NCBI RefSeq assembly: GCF_035440685.1
Contig: NZ_DAORMW010000003.1
Length of the DNA stretch: 64,000 nucleotides
Direction: 5' to 3' (one strand)
Source of the DNA: Accumulibacter appositus
GTDB taxonomy: Bacteria > Pseudomonadota > Gammaproteobacteria > Burkholderiales > Rhodocyclaceae
Shown: one piece after another, positions 35,758 through 44,190 of the stretch
Layout: every line of letters begins with the position of its first letter
How positions within the stretch are numbered: the stretch's first letter is position 1
Notes under the pieces: generated by a model
Seen by the model: only the letters and a program-made list of their open reading frames with translations
What the model was told of the DNA's origin: nothing
Databases searched by the model: none
Translations under genes and position numbers: made by a program

Positions 35758-36198
35758 TTGTTCGATCACCCGCGTAGTCCGCTACGCCTCCTCCTGCTCG
35801 CCGGCACACTGCTCTTCGGCAGCAGCGGTTGTGACCTGATCAAGGACAGGATGGGGCTCGAAGAGCCCCTCGCCAAGGCCGCTCGACTCGCGGCCGAGGG
35901 ACAGGCGGTCGGCGGTGGCTGTCGACAGTCGGGACGCGCGATCGAGGACTGCTACTCGATCTATTCCTGGTTACCGAAGGCCGCGATCTACCAGGGCTGG
36001 CGAGACATGGACAGCTACATGCGCGAAAACAAGCTCGAAACCGTCGAGCCACAATTACCGCCACCTCAGCCTCCAGGCGCCAGGAAAAAGAGAAGGCCGC
36101 CACCGACAGAGGAAGCCGGCGACGCGGCGACAGGCGGAGAACGCGACGGGGCCGGAGCCGACCCGGTTGCGGAGAGGCCGGCGAGCGGCACGCATTGA
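35758..36198 (+). CDS. Putative small lipoprotein, unknown
   Basis: A protein of about 146 aa. The N-terminus (LRLLLLAGTLLFGSSGC) is a lipoprotein signal with the lipid-modified Cys near residue 25. The mature part has two more cysteines (GGGCRQ and EDCYSIYSW) and a Pro-, Arg- and Glu-rich disordered tail. A TTG start at 35758 is favoured because AGGGGG lies five bases upstream; an in-frame ATG at 35713 adds 15 residues, lacks a ribosome-binding site and would spoil the signal peptide. It follows the TPR protein gene and its stop abuts copy G of the dispersed repeat. No family assigned. Confidence 0.6.
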   Translation: MFDHPRSPLRLLLLAGTLLFGSSGCDLIKDRMGLEEPLAKAARLAAEGQAVGGGCRQSGRAIEDCYSIYSWLPKAAIYQGWRDMDSYMRENKLETVEPQLPPPQPPGARKKRRPPPTEEAGDAATGGERDGAGADPVAERPASGTH

Positions 36199-36252
36199 TG
36201 TGAAAGTCGCGCCAGCGATTCGCGAAGCTCCCGCCTCCCCGCCTGGAAGAAG
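36199..36252 (-). repeat. Dispersed palindromic repeat, copy G (end fragment)
   Basis: Begins GTGAAAGTCGCGCCAGCGA and continues GAAGCTCCCGCCTCCCC, matching the outer end of copy D in the same orientation. The central part with the GCATGC palindrome is missing. It starts directly at the stop codon of the small lipoprotein gene. Confidence 0.5.
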
Positions 36253-36288
36253 GGCTCGCCACCTCAGAGCGATGCCCCTGCTGCCGGC

Positions 36289-37326
36289 TCACGGGGCGGG
36301 ATTGGTATAACGCAGATGAATGTCATCGATCTCGGCCAACAGCGCTGCCGGCAACGGCACGGCCAGCGCGCCGAGATTCTCGTCGAGCTGTGCGATGCTG
36401 GTCGCACCGATGATCGTGCTCGCCGAAAACCAGCGTGAGCAAACGAAAGCCAGCGCCAGCTGGCTGGGCCGCAGCCCGTGCCGGTGAGCAAGTTCGGCGT
36501 AGGCAGCCACTGCCGGCACAACGTTGATCTTGGCGTAGCGCTGACCGAAATCGCCGAACTGCGTAAGCCGGCCAGCTGCTTTCGCGTCGGCCAAGTACTT
36601 GCCGGAGAGCATGCCGAAGGCGAGTGGCGAGTACGGTAGCAAGCCGATGTTTTCGCGGTGGCAGACCTCGGCCAATCCGCTCTCATAGACGCGGTTGAGC
36701 AGATTGTAGGCATTCTGCAGCGAAACCGGTCGGGGCAGGTTGTGCTCGCGGGCCAGGCGGACGAACTCCATCACCCCCCAGGGGTGCTCGTTGGAGAGAC
36801 CGAAGTAGCGAATCTTGCCTTCCTGAACCAGGATCGCCAGCGCCTGCAAGGTCTCCAGAATCGGCGTCGACGCGTGCTCCGTTGCCGGATCGTACTGCCA
36901 CTGACCGAACATCGGCTGATTGCGCGCCGGCCAGTGCAACTGGTAGAGATCGATGTAGTCGGTACGCAAACGCCGCAGCGACGCTTCGAGCGCACTGCGC
37001 AGACCGGGCAGGTCGAAAGCCAGCGGGCCGTCGCGCAGCCACTTCAGGCCGCGTGACGGCCCGGCCGCCTTGCTGGCGACGATCACCTCCTGCCGCGACT
37101 GAGTGGCCAGCCAGTTGCCGACGATCGCTTCGCTTCTGCCGGCGGTAGCGGCCCGCGCGGGCACCGGATACATTTCAGCGGTATCAATGAAATTGACCCC
37201 GGCCGCAAATGCACGGTCGAGCTGTGCATGCGCTTCCGGCTCGCTGTTCTGCTGCCCGAAGGTCATCGTCCCGAGGCAGATCTCGGAGACCTCCAGGGCA
37301 CTACTGCCAAGCTGCCTGTTGTTCAT
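36289..37326 (-). CDS. Aldo/keto reductase (Tas-like)
   Basis: A 345-aa NADP(H)-dependent oxidoreductase of the aldo-keto reductase superfamily. The N-terminal LGSSALEVSEICLGTMTFG and FIDTAEMYPVPA (catalytic Asp and Tyr), VIVASKAAG (Lys), and DLYQLHWPARN (His) make up the catalytic tetrad. The extended loop (PVPARAATAGRSEAIVGNWL) and the length fit the Tas/YajO-type branch. The ATG has GGAGGAAGC directly upstream. It is monocistronic; the physiological carbonyl substrate is unknown. Confidence 0.92.
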   Translation of the reverse strand: MNNRQLGSSALEVSEICLGTMTFGQQNSEPEAHAQLDRAFAAGVNFIDTAEMYPVPARAATAGRSEAIVGNWLATQSRQEVIVASKAAGPSRGLKWLRDGPLAFDLPGLRSALEASLRRLRTDYIDLYQLHWPARNQPMFGQWQYDPATEHASTPILETLQALAILVQEGKIRYFGLSNEHPWGVMEFVRLAREHNLPRPVSLQNAYNLLNRVYESGLAEVCHRENIGLLPYSPLAFGMLSGKYLADAKAAGRLTQFGDFGQRYAKINVVPAVAAYAELAHRHGLRPSQLALAFVCSRWFSASTIIGATSIAQLDENLGALAVPLPAALLAEIDDIHLRYTNPAP

Positions 37327-37436
37327 GCTTCCTCCATGTGTGTTGGACGGATCGCGCGGGCAAGAATGATCATGCGCTCCAGGCAGGGCGCACTCCGACC
37401 TGCCGCTGCACACGGCAGAACTGTGCCATCCTCGTC

Positions 37437-37442
37437 TATAAT
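37437..37442 (+). promoter_or_regulatory. Candidate -10 element for the DUF1631 gene
   Basis: A perfect TATAAT lies about 100 bp before the DUF1631 gene start. There is no convincing -35 hexamer at the right distance, so this is a weak promoter call. Confidence 0.3.
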
Positions 37443-37545
37443 CCCGTCGTCAGGTGTGCCCCGGTTACGACCGAGGTGCGCCGGATAACCATACACGCAA
37501 TCGCCACCGCCTACGGATATCAACCGGCCAGCAAGCGATCAACCC

Positions 37546-39627
37546 ATGCCAGATCATCAGCCGCCGCCGCCACCGCCCGCAAACGACTATCGGGCGCAGG
37601 TTCTGCTCGCCAGCAGAAATCTCTTTCAGCAGCGGCTCCGGAAGATAGTCGGCGAAGCGGGCGGCAACATCTCGGGATGCCTGGACGCATTCAGTCGCGC
37701 AGTGGGTAAGGCTCACGACATGCTGGCATCGGCCCAGCCACTCGACGGATTCGACGAGGCTGCAAGCCTGACCGCCTCACGGCTGACGCTGATCGGCGAC
37801 GACGACCTCGAAGTGGGCATTCGTCTAACGGAAATCACCACCCACCTGCGTGATGCCGGCGGCCGCGCGCTTTGGCGCAGCCGTTCGCTGTACCTGACCT
37901 TGCTGCAGCGCTCAACGATGGGGCCCGATGACAATCCGGTAGGCCCGGAAGCAATCTGCGAGGGCCTCGCGGCGATCTGTGCGCAGTACGATGGAAGCAC
38001 CGAGCAGACCTTCACGGTCCTCGATCGAATCGAAGATCTTCTGTGCCGGGACTTGCCGGCGCTGTATGACGAAATCAACGACTTGTTGACAAAACTGGGC
38101 GTCGAGCCGACGCAGGCGCAGCACCCCGGCGCCAGGGTCACGGCGCCCACCAGGGCTGCCGGCGAGCAGCCAGGTAGCAGCGCCCCCCGGGCGGCGAGCA
38201 GCAATGCCCTGTTGCTGCTGCAGGACGTGCTGCGTCACCGTAGCGGCCTGCCGCAAGCGCCTGCGGGCGACCAGGCAGCACCGGTAATTTCCCTGCTTGA
38301 CGGCACGGCAACGGTAATGTTGGAGAATGTGCTCGACCGGCTGACGGCCCTCGAACTGCGCTCGACCTTGTCGCCAGGCGCTGCGGGTGAGGACGAAGGC
38401 CTGGCGCCCGCACCGCGTCCGCTGAAGTCTAGTGACCTCGATCTGCCACTCGGCAGTGCCGAGACCCTCACGCTCGACACCATGGCGCTTATTTTTGAAG
38501 CCATTTTCGAGTCGGCAGACCTCCCCGAGACGGTCAAGGGAATCATTGGTCGCCTGCAGATTCCACTGCTCAAACTGGCCATCGTCGACCCATCGCTGTT
38601 TGCCAACAGCGAGCATCCGGCGCGCGTACTGATCAATCGCATGGCCCGCGCGGCCGTCGGGCTGCCCCTGAATGCGAACCGCGATCACCCGCTATGCAAG
38701 CGCATCGCAGACCTGGCGACCGCGCTCCACGACAGCCAGCAAGGCAGCAGCGAAGCACTCGGCGAGGCGCTCGCCAAACTCGAGGTACTGATCGGCGAAC
38801 GCGACCAGGCGGTTCGCGAAGCCGCCAGCGGTCACATCCGCCTAGTCGTTGCGCATGAGCAGGCGATCGCCGCCGAAGAGGCGGCCGAAAACTGGCTGTG
38901 CGCTAGCCTGGCCCGAACACGCTCGCCGGAAATCGCCACCTTTCTTGAACGCTATTGGGTACGGGTGATGGCCGCTGCTGCCCAAGCTGGCGGCACGGAT
39001 GGTGCGCGCTGGCAACAGGACAGCGCGACCGGAGGAGAGCTGATCTGGAGCGTGCAACCGAAGCAAAGCAACGAAGAACGCAAACATCTGGCCGGCCTGG
39101 CGTCGTCGCTGATCAAGCGAATCGGCAGCGGGCTTGATGAAATCGGCATTTCACGGGCCGAGAGACTGCCTTTCCTCAACCGCCTGTTCGACCTGCAGAC
39201 GGCGGCGCTACGCGGCCAGGCGCAGGATGGCGCCCGACCGGCCGGGATGCCGCCCGAACGGCGGCGCCCGAGCAGCCCAGCGGCCAAGAGCGGAGCACGC
39301 TTGCTCGCGCGCGACGGGCTGCAGGTCCAGTACCTGGCCCTGCCCGACGAACAGGAGCACGTGGCTCGCAGCAGCAGCGGCTGGCAGGTCGGCGACTGGC
39401 TGCGCTTCTCCCTGCCCGAGCAGGAGCAGAAACCACTCTGCGGTCTCTGCTGCTGGCAAAGCCCGTCGTCGCCAACCATCGTGCTCTTCAACCCGGACTG
39501 GGGCTTCGCCGTTGCCATGCCGCGAGCGCTACTCGACCAGCAGGTGCGTGCGGGCCGTGCACAGGTCGTATCCGGGATCGCGACCTTCGACATCGCCGCC
39601 GAACGTGCTCTGCATCTCCTTGCCTGA
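37546..39627 (+). CDS. DUF1631 family protein
   Basis: A 693-aa soluble protein of the DUF1631 family, found mainly in Beta- and Gammaproteobacteria and of unknown function. The N-terminal third includes LGEAGG-like helices and MLASAQPLDGFDEAASLTAS; the middle has MALIFEAIFESADLPETVKG and LQIPLLKLAIVDPSLFANSEHPARVLINRMA (given here as separate stretches), the best-conserved region of the family. The C-terminal ~100 residues (VGDWLRFSLP, then IVLFNPDWGFAVAMPR) form a small beta-barrel like the PilZ-type end of these proteins. The ribosome-binding site is weak. It is monocistronic. A link to motility or c-di-GMP is only suggested by the PilZ-like end. Confidence 0.85.
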   Translation: MPDHQPPPPPPANDYRAQVLLASRNLFQQRLRKIVGEAGGNISGCLDAFSRAVGKAHDMLASAQPLDGFDEAASLTASRLTLIGDDDLEVGIRLTEITTHLRDAGGRALWRSRSLYLTLLQRSTMGPDDNPVGPEAICEGLAAICAQYDGSTEQTFTVLDRIEDLLCRDLPALYDEINDLLTKLGVEPTQAQHPGARVTAPTRAAGEQPGSSAPRAASSNALLLLQDVLRHRSGLPQAPAGDQAAPVISLLDGTATVMLENVLDRLTALELRSTLSPGAAGEDEGLAPAPRPLKSSDLDLPLGSAETLTLDTMALIFEAIFESADLPETVKGIIGRLQIPLLKLAIVDPSLFANSEHPARVLINRMARAAVGLPLNANRDHPLCKRIADLATALHDSQQGSSEALGEALAKLEVLIGERDQAVREAASGHIRLVVAHEQAIAAEEAAENWLCASLARTRSPEIATFLERYWVRVMAAAAQAGGTDGARWQQDSATGGELIWSVQPKQSNEERKHLAGLASSLIKRIGSGLDEIGISRAERLPFLNRLFDLQTAALRGQAQDGARPAGMPPERRRPSSPAAKSGARLLARDGLQVQYLALPDEQEHVARSSSGWQVGDWLRFSLPEQEQKPLCGLCCWQSPSSPTIVLFNPDWGFAVAMPRALLDQQVRAGRAQVVSGIATFDIAAERALHLLA

Positions 39628-39732
39628 GCGACACTGAACGGGTGCCGCGCCGCGCACGCCCGGCTGTCTCCCGACCGCTTCCCGACTGACCAAGGCCGCA
39701 GCCGTCGCCGCCGGACACGCCGCAAATCAATG

Positions 39733-39738
39733 TATAAT
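39733..39738 (+). promoter_or_regulatory. Candidate -10 element for the RNA helicase gene
   Basis: TATAAT preceded by TG lies about 25 bp before the helicase TTG start, implying a very short leader. No good -35 hexamer is visible, so a TG-assisted -10 promoter is possible. Confidence 0.4.
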
Positions 39739-39761
39739 TTCGTTTTTTCTGTGATCGAGCG

Positions 39762-41276
39762 TTGACTCTCTTGACTGATCCGAAGGCTGCACCCATTCGT
39801 TTTTCCGATCTCGGTCTGGCACCCGATCTGCTGCGCGCCGTTACCGACCAGGGCTATACGGAGCCCACACCGATCCAGGCGCAAGCGATACCGGTCGTTC
39901 TCGCCGGACGTGACCTGATGGGCGGCGCGCAGACCGGCACCGGCAAGACGGCCGCCTTCACCCTACCGCTGCTGCAGCGCATTCTGCCATTCGCCAGCCC
40001 CAGTCCATCGCCGGCCCGCCACCCGGTGCGCGTGCTGATGCTGGCGCCGACGCGCGAACTGGCGATCCAGGTCCATGAATCGGTCAAGACCTACAGCAAG
40101 CACGTTCCGATCAGGAGTTGCTGCGCTTACGGCGGCGTCGACATCAAGGCGCAGATTGCCGAAATCCGCTGCGGCGTCGAAGTGCTGGTGGCCACCCCTG
40201 GCCGACTCCTCGATCTCGTCGAACAAAAGTGCCTGCACTTCAACAGCGTCCAGGCGCTGGTCCTCGACGAAGCCGACCGCATGCTGGATATGGGCTTCAT
40301 CCCCGATGTGACCCGAATCATCAATATGCTGCCGAAGCAACGCCAGAGCCTTCTCTTCTCGGCGACGTTTTCCGAAGAGATCAAGAAGCTGGCCGACAAG
40401 ATGCTGCAGGCACCGGAACTGATCGAAGTCGCCAAGCGCAACACGGTCTCCGAGACCATTACCCACCGCGTCCACCCGGTCGCCAGCGAAACCAAAAGGG
40501 CCTTGCTGGTCAAACTGCTGCGTTCCTCCGATTTCAATCAGGTCCTGGTCTTTACCCGCACCAAGCTGGAAACCAACCGTCTGGCACGCGAACTGCAGCG
40601 CGCCGGGATTGCCGCTGACTCGATCCACGGCGACAAGAGCCAGCTGGAACGTCTGAAGGCGCTGGAAGCCTTCAAGGACGGCTCGGTACTGGTCCTGGTA
40701 GCGACCGACGTCGCCGCCCGCGGGCTCGATATCGACGAGTTGCCGCACGTGATCAACTTTGAACTGCCGCGCACGCCAGAAGACTACATCCATCGCATTG
40801 GCCGCACCGGCCGCGCCGGCAAGGCTGGCACCGCGATTTCGCTGGTCTCGGCAAGCGAGGTGCCCTATCTCGTCGACATCGAGAAGCTGATCAAGATCAA
40901 GGTCGAGCAGGTAATCATCGCCGGCTTCGAACCGGAGTACGACTACACCTACCCGCCCGGCGACAAGCATCGTCATCGCCGCAATCCGGTCGCGCCGGCG
41001 CCGGCGCCGGCTTCGCCAGCAGCAGCGCGCAACGAGCGCTCCGCCGAGCGTAGTCCGCCAACACGCAAGGGCGTGCGCAAACAAGGCGCGAACCGCCGCC
41101 CGAGCCACATCGCCGCCGATGGCTTCGACTTCAGCAAGCCCTACGAAAGCGCCGAGCCGCGTCCGATCGCCGCCGCGGTTGACGGCGACGCCACGAAATC
41201 CACGGGCCGAAGCGAGCACCCGCACAAGCGACGCCGTGCGGTAGCTGCCTTACTTGGCGGTCTCGGGCGCGAGTGA
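39762..41276 (+). CDS. rhlE: DEAD-box ATP-dependent RNA helicase, RhlE-like
   Basis: A 504-aa RNA helicase. Q motif FSDLGLAPDLLRAV and PTPIQAQAIP; motif I AQTGTGKTAA; Ia APTRELAIQ; motif II VLDEADRMLDMGF; III LLFSATFS; IV LVFTRTK; V VATDVAARGLDID; VI HRIGRTGRAGK. The two RecA domains end near residue 370, followed by a basic, Arg/Ala/Pro-rich tail typical of RhlE-type proteins that act on ribosomal RNA or mRNA. Only a TTG start is available (39762, or 39771), since the first ATG falls inside motif I. Its 3' end overlaps the convergent PP2C gene by 27 bp. Confidence 0.93.
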   Translation: MTLLTDPKAAPIRFSDLGLAPDLLRAVTDQGYTEPTPIQAQAIPVVLAGRDLMGGAQTGTGKTAAFTLPLLQRILPFASPSPSPARHPVRVLMLAPTRELAIQVHESVKTYSKHVPIRSCCAYGGVDIKAQIAEIRCGVEVLVATPGRLLDLVEQKCLHFNSVQALVLDEADRMLDMGFIPDVTRIINMLPKQRQSLLFSATFSEEIKKLADKMLQAPELIEVAKRNTVSETITHRVHPVASETKRALLVKLLRSSDFNQVLVFTRTKLETNRLARELQRAGIAADSIHGDKSQLERLKALEAFKDGSVLVLVATDVAARGLDIDELPHVINFELPRTPEDYIHRIGRTGRAGKAGTAISLVSASEVPYLVDIEKLIKIKVEQVIIAGFEPEYDYTYPPGDKHRHRRNPVAPAPAPASPAAARNERSAERSPPTRKGVRKQGANRRPSHIAADGFDFSKPYESAEPRPIAAAVDGDATKSTGRSEHPHKRRRAVAALLGGLGRE

Positions 41277-42059
41277 GCCGGATGAAGCGCCGTTACCGGA
41301 AACAGCCGCCGGCGCTTCGATCAACCTGAGAATCGCCAGCGAGATATTGTCGCCATCGCCGTTGCCCATTGCGCGTGCGCGGCCAATCAGCAGTTCCGAG
41401 GCTTCACGCGCCGACGCTGCGCCATCAATCACCCAGGCCAGTTCCTGATCGGTGAAATAGCCCCATAGACCATCCGAGCAGAGCAGAAAAGTATCGCCAG
41501 CCTGCAGATCCTCTGCCTCGCCGAAAGCGACCTTGGGCGTATCGACCCCACCCAGAGAAGTCAGCAGGATGTTCCGGTGCGGATGGACCAGGGCCTCTTC
41601 GGGCGTTACCCTGCCCTGCACCACCAATTGCGCGACGTAGGAATGATCGGTGCTGCGAAAGATCAGGCTGTCACCGCGAAAACGGTAGAAGCGACTGTCG
41701 CCGCAGTGCGCCCAGCTGACCTTGCCGGGTTGCAGCAGCAGCATCACGGCCGTGCTGTGCGGATCTTTCTCGTTGATGAAGCGCGACGCCTTGATCAGCA
41801 TGTGCGCTTCGTTGATGCTCGATTCCAGCAACACCCGCGCCGATTCGGAACGCGCCGAAAAACGCTCGAGGTTGTCGCGCGCCGTGTGCACTACCTGTTG
41901 CGCGGCGAGCACGCCACCGGTATGGCCACCCATGCCGTCGGCCACAATGGCCAGCGCGACACCGCCGCCACGCGGATGCGGCAGGATCGCTACCCGGTCC
42001 TGCTGTTCGCGGCGATCACCCTGATGCTGTGCCACGCAGGCATCGATTGAAATTGACAT
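41250..42059 (-). CDS. PP2C-type serine/threonine phosphatase
   Basis: A 269-aa soluble metal-dependent protein phosphatase (Stp1/PrpC type). Metal-site motifs are intact: REQQDRV near residue 20, VADGMGGHTGG at about 40-50, HCGDSRFYRF, LCSDGLWGY and the final GDGDNISLAIL. It would remove phosphate from Ser/Thr. No Ser/Thr kinase or FHA protein gene is next to it, unlike in many type VI secretion or penicillin-binding-protein clusters. The gene is tail-to-tail with the helicase gene and their last 27 bp overlap. Confidence 0.92.
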   Translation of the reverse strand: MSISIDACVAQHQGDRREQQDRVAILPHPRGGGVALAIVADGMGGHTGGVLAAQQVVHTARDNLERFSARSESARVLLESSINEAHMLIKASRFINEKDPHSTAVMLLLQPGKVSWAHCGDSRFYRFRGDSLIFRSTDHSYVAQLVVQGRVTPEEALVHPHRNILLTSLGGVDTPKVAFGEAEDLQAGDTFLLCSDGLWGYFTDQELAWVIDGAASAREASELLIGRARAMGNGDGDNISLAILRLIEAPAAVSGNGASSGSLAPETAK

Positions 42060-42162
42060 TAACTATGACTTTCCGTGCCGCCAGGTGCCGCCGTCCTGGG
42101 TCGGGCCGCCTGACGAGTGGCAAGCAGACCGGCAGAGCAAGCGAACGTCGGCTTATTGTGTT

Positions 42163-42498
42163 CTAGAGGTCCACCCGACGAAGCTCGCTCGGGCGCGGCA
42201 AGTGACTGCTGTGATCGGGGTGCCGCTCGATATATAGGCGATGCGCGGCAACCACCAGGGTATGCACCTCTTCACTGCTCAGCTTTGGGAAATTGTCGCG
42301 CAGCAGGCGATAGGCAAGCAGTTCGAGCGACTGTCCGGCCCAACCCTGCTGCGGATCGAAAAACGGCTCGATCATTACGAAAGCGGCGTCGAAAGCCGCC
42401 CGCAAGTCGAGCTTTTGCCGCCGCTCCGCCGCTGCTGCTCCCGTTGTTCGTTCAAGCCCTTCGCTCAAGTCCTTACCCTTCCCGGCCTCCCCTGCCAT
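42163..42498 (-). CDS. Small conserved-looking protein, unknown
   Basis: A 111-aa protein, largely helical. The first 27 residues are Ala/Lys/Glu-rich; the rest has regular heptad-like packing (LRAAFDAAFVMIEPFF, SLELLAYRLLRDNFP, SSEEVHTLVVAAHRLYIE). The start is 26 nt inside the upstream acyl-CoA synthetase gene in another frame, indicating translational coupling, so it may be the last gene of the glycolate operon. I know no family for it. The ATG choice at 42498 is not supported by a strong ribosome-binding site. Confidence 0.5.
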   Translation of the reverse strand: MAGEAGKGKDLSEGLERTTGAAAAERRQKLDLRAAFDAAFVMIEPFFDPQQGWAGQSLELLAYRLLRDNFPKLSSEEVHTLVVAAHRLYIERHPDHSSHLPRPSELRRVDL

Positions 42499-44140
42499 CG
42501 GTTTCTCGCGCCCGCAGGACGCGCCGTTGCACCTTGCCGGTAGTGGTCATCGGCAGAGCTTCGACGAATTCTATCGCTTTCGGCGTCTCGTAGGGAGCCA
42601 GATGCTGCCGCACCTGCCGCTGCAGTTCGTCGACCAGCGTCGGCGATCCCATGACCCCCGGCTGCAGGACGACGAAGGCCTTGACCAGAGTTCCCCGCAG
42701 CGCATCCGGGATTCCGATGACCGCGCAATTGGCAACCGCCGCGTGCTTGAGCAGGCAGTTCTCGATTTCGGCCGGGCCAATGCGATAGCCGCCGCTGTTG
42801 AAGACATCGTCGGCGCGTCCCTGGTACCACAGGTCGCCCGCTTCGTCGATTTTCGCCAGATCGCCGGTCAACCCCCAGCCGTCGCCGACAAACTTCTCCG
42901 CCGTCGCCTGCGGATTCTGCCAATAGCCGAGCATGATCACCGGATCGGCCTCGCCGTTGCACTGGCGATGCACGGCGACCTCGCCGAGTTCGCCCGCCGG
43001 CAGGACATTGCCTTGCGCATCGACGACGGCCACGCGGTGCCCCGGATAAGCGCGGCCCATGGCGCCGGGCCTGGCTGGCCAGCGCGACGCGCAATTGCCG
43101 ACGACGTAGTTCATTTCGGTCTGCCCGAACATCTCGTTGATCGTCACCCCGAGCTTTTCCCTGGCCCAGTGGAAGACCGCTTCGCCGACCGGCTCGCCGG
43201 CACTCATGATGCTGCGCAGATCGAGATCGTAATGCGCTCGCGGCTCGGGAACGGCCTTCATCATCATCTTCAACGCGGTGGGAAAAAGGAAGCTGTTGCG
43301 AATGCCGTACTTTTCGAGCAGCGAAAACGCCTTGCCGGCGTCGAAACGGCCTTTGTAAGCGAGCAGGGGCATTCCGAAGTGCCAGGTCGGCAAGAGCACG
43401 TCCCACAGACCGCCGGTCCACGCCCAGTCGGCCGGCGACCAGAACATGTCGCCCGGCTGCGGGAAGAAGTCATGCGAGCAGACGTAGCCGCTGAGGTTGC
43501 CAAGCAAGGTCCGGTGCGCCATCAGCGCGCCCTTCGGCTTGCCGGTGGTACCGCTGGTGTAGATGATCATCGCCGCATCGTCGGCGCCGGTAAGCACCGG
43601 CGTGTAACGTGGCGAGGCATGCTCGAGGACTTCCGCCCACGACTTGACGCCCTTGCCGAGTGCTGCGCCAACGCCGATCACGTGCCGCAACTGCGGCAGG
43701 CGGTCGCGCAGCGCCAGCAATTTCGGCAGCGAGCTTGCATCGACAATGGCGACATGCGCGCCCGCATCGCCGAGCCGGTATTCCAGCGCATCCGGACCGA
43801 ACAGATGCGACAGTGGTACCGCCAGGGCGCCCATCTGATAGATGGCGACATGGGCAATCGCCGTTTCCGGACATTGCGGCAGCAGGATCGCGACGCGATC
43901 GCCGGCCAGAGTCCCGAGTGCGGCGAGGACGTTGGCCAGACGGTTGGCTTGCTGCTGAATGTCCCAGAAGGTATGCGCCGACGTGAAGCCGCTCTCGTCC
44001 TCGTAGTACAGCGCAAAGCGACTGCGATCCGCGGCCCAGCGACCACAGACATCGACCGCGATGTTGAACTTCTCCGGAAGCTGCCAGCGGAAGTTTTCGG
44101 CAAGTGCCGCGTAGCTGCCGACCAGATCCTTGATTTCCAT
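42473..44140 (-). CDS. AMP-forming acyl-CoA synthetase
   Basis: A 555-aa adenylate-forming enzyme that activates a carboxylic acid with ATP and CoA. Core motifs: MIIYTSGTTGKPKGALMAH (AMP/phosphate loop, about residue 195), FGQTEMNYVVGN (A5 region), GLTGDLAKIDEAG, YQGRADDVFNSGGYRIGPAE (A8 hinge) and the catalytic Lys in PMTTTGKVQRR. The length and motifs fit acetyl-/medium-chain acyl-CoA synthetases rather than long-chain FadD. It follows glcF by 50 bp on the same strand, so may process a C2-C4 acid linked to glycolate metabolism; the substrate is inference. Confidence 0.9.
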   Translation of the reverse strand: MEIKDLVGSYAALAENFRWQLPEKFNIAVDVCGRWAADRSRFALYYEDESGFTSAHTFWDIQQQANRLANVLAALGTLAGDRVAILLPQCPETAIAHVAIYQMGALAVPLSHLFGPDALEYRLGDAGAHVAIVDASSLPKLLALRDRLPQLRHVIGVGAALGKGVKSWAEVLEHASPRYTPVLTGADDAAMIIYTSGTTGKPKGALMAHRTLLGNLSGYVCSHDFFPQPGDMFWSPADWAWTGGLWDVLLPTWHFGMPLLAYKGRFDAGKAFSLLEKYGIRNSFLFPTALKMMMKAVPEPRAHYDLDLRSIMSAGEPVGEAVFHWAREKLGVTINEMFGQTEMNYVVGNCASRWPARPGAMGRAYPGHRVAVVDAQGNVLPAGELGEVAVHRQCNGEADPVIMLGYWQNPQATAEKFVGDGWGLTGDLAKIDEAGDLWYQGRADDVFNSGGYRIGPAEIENCLLKHAAVANCAVIGIPDALRGTLVKAFVVLQPGVMGSPTLVDELQRQVRQHLAPYETPKAIEFVEALPMTTTGKVQRRVLRARETDGRGGREG

Positions 44141-44190
44141 GGCTTCCCCGTATCAGCAGAGACGCCTTTCTGCTGCGCTCGTTGTTTGTT

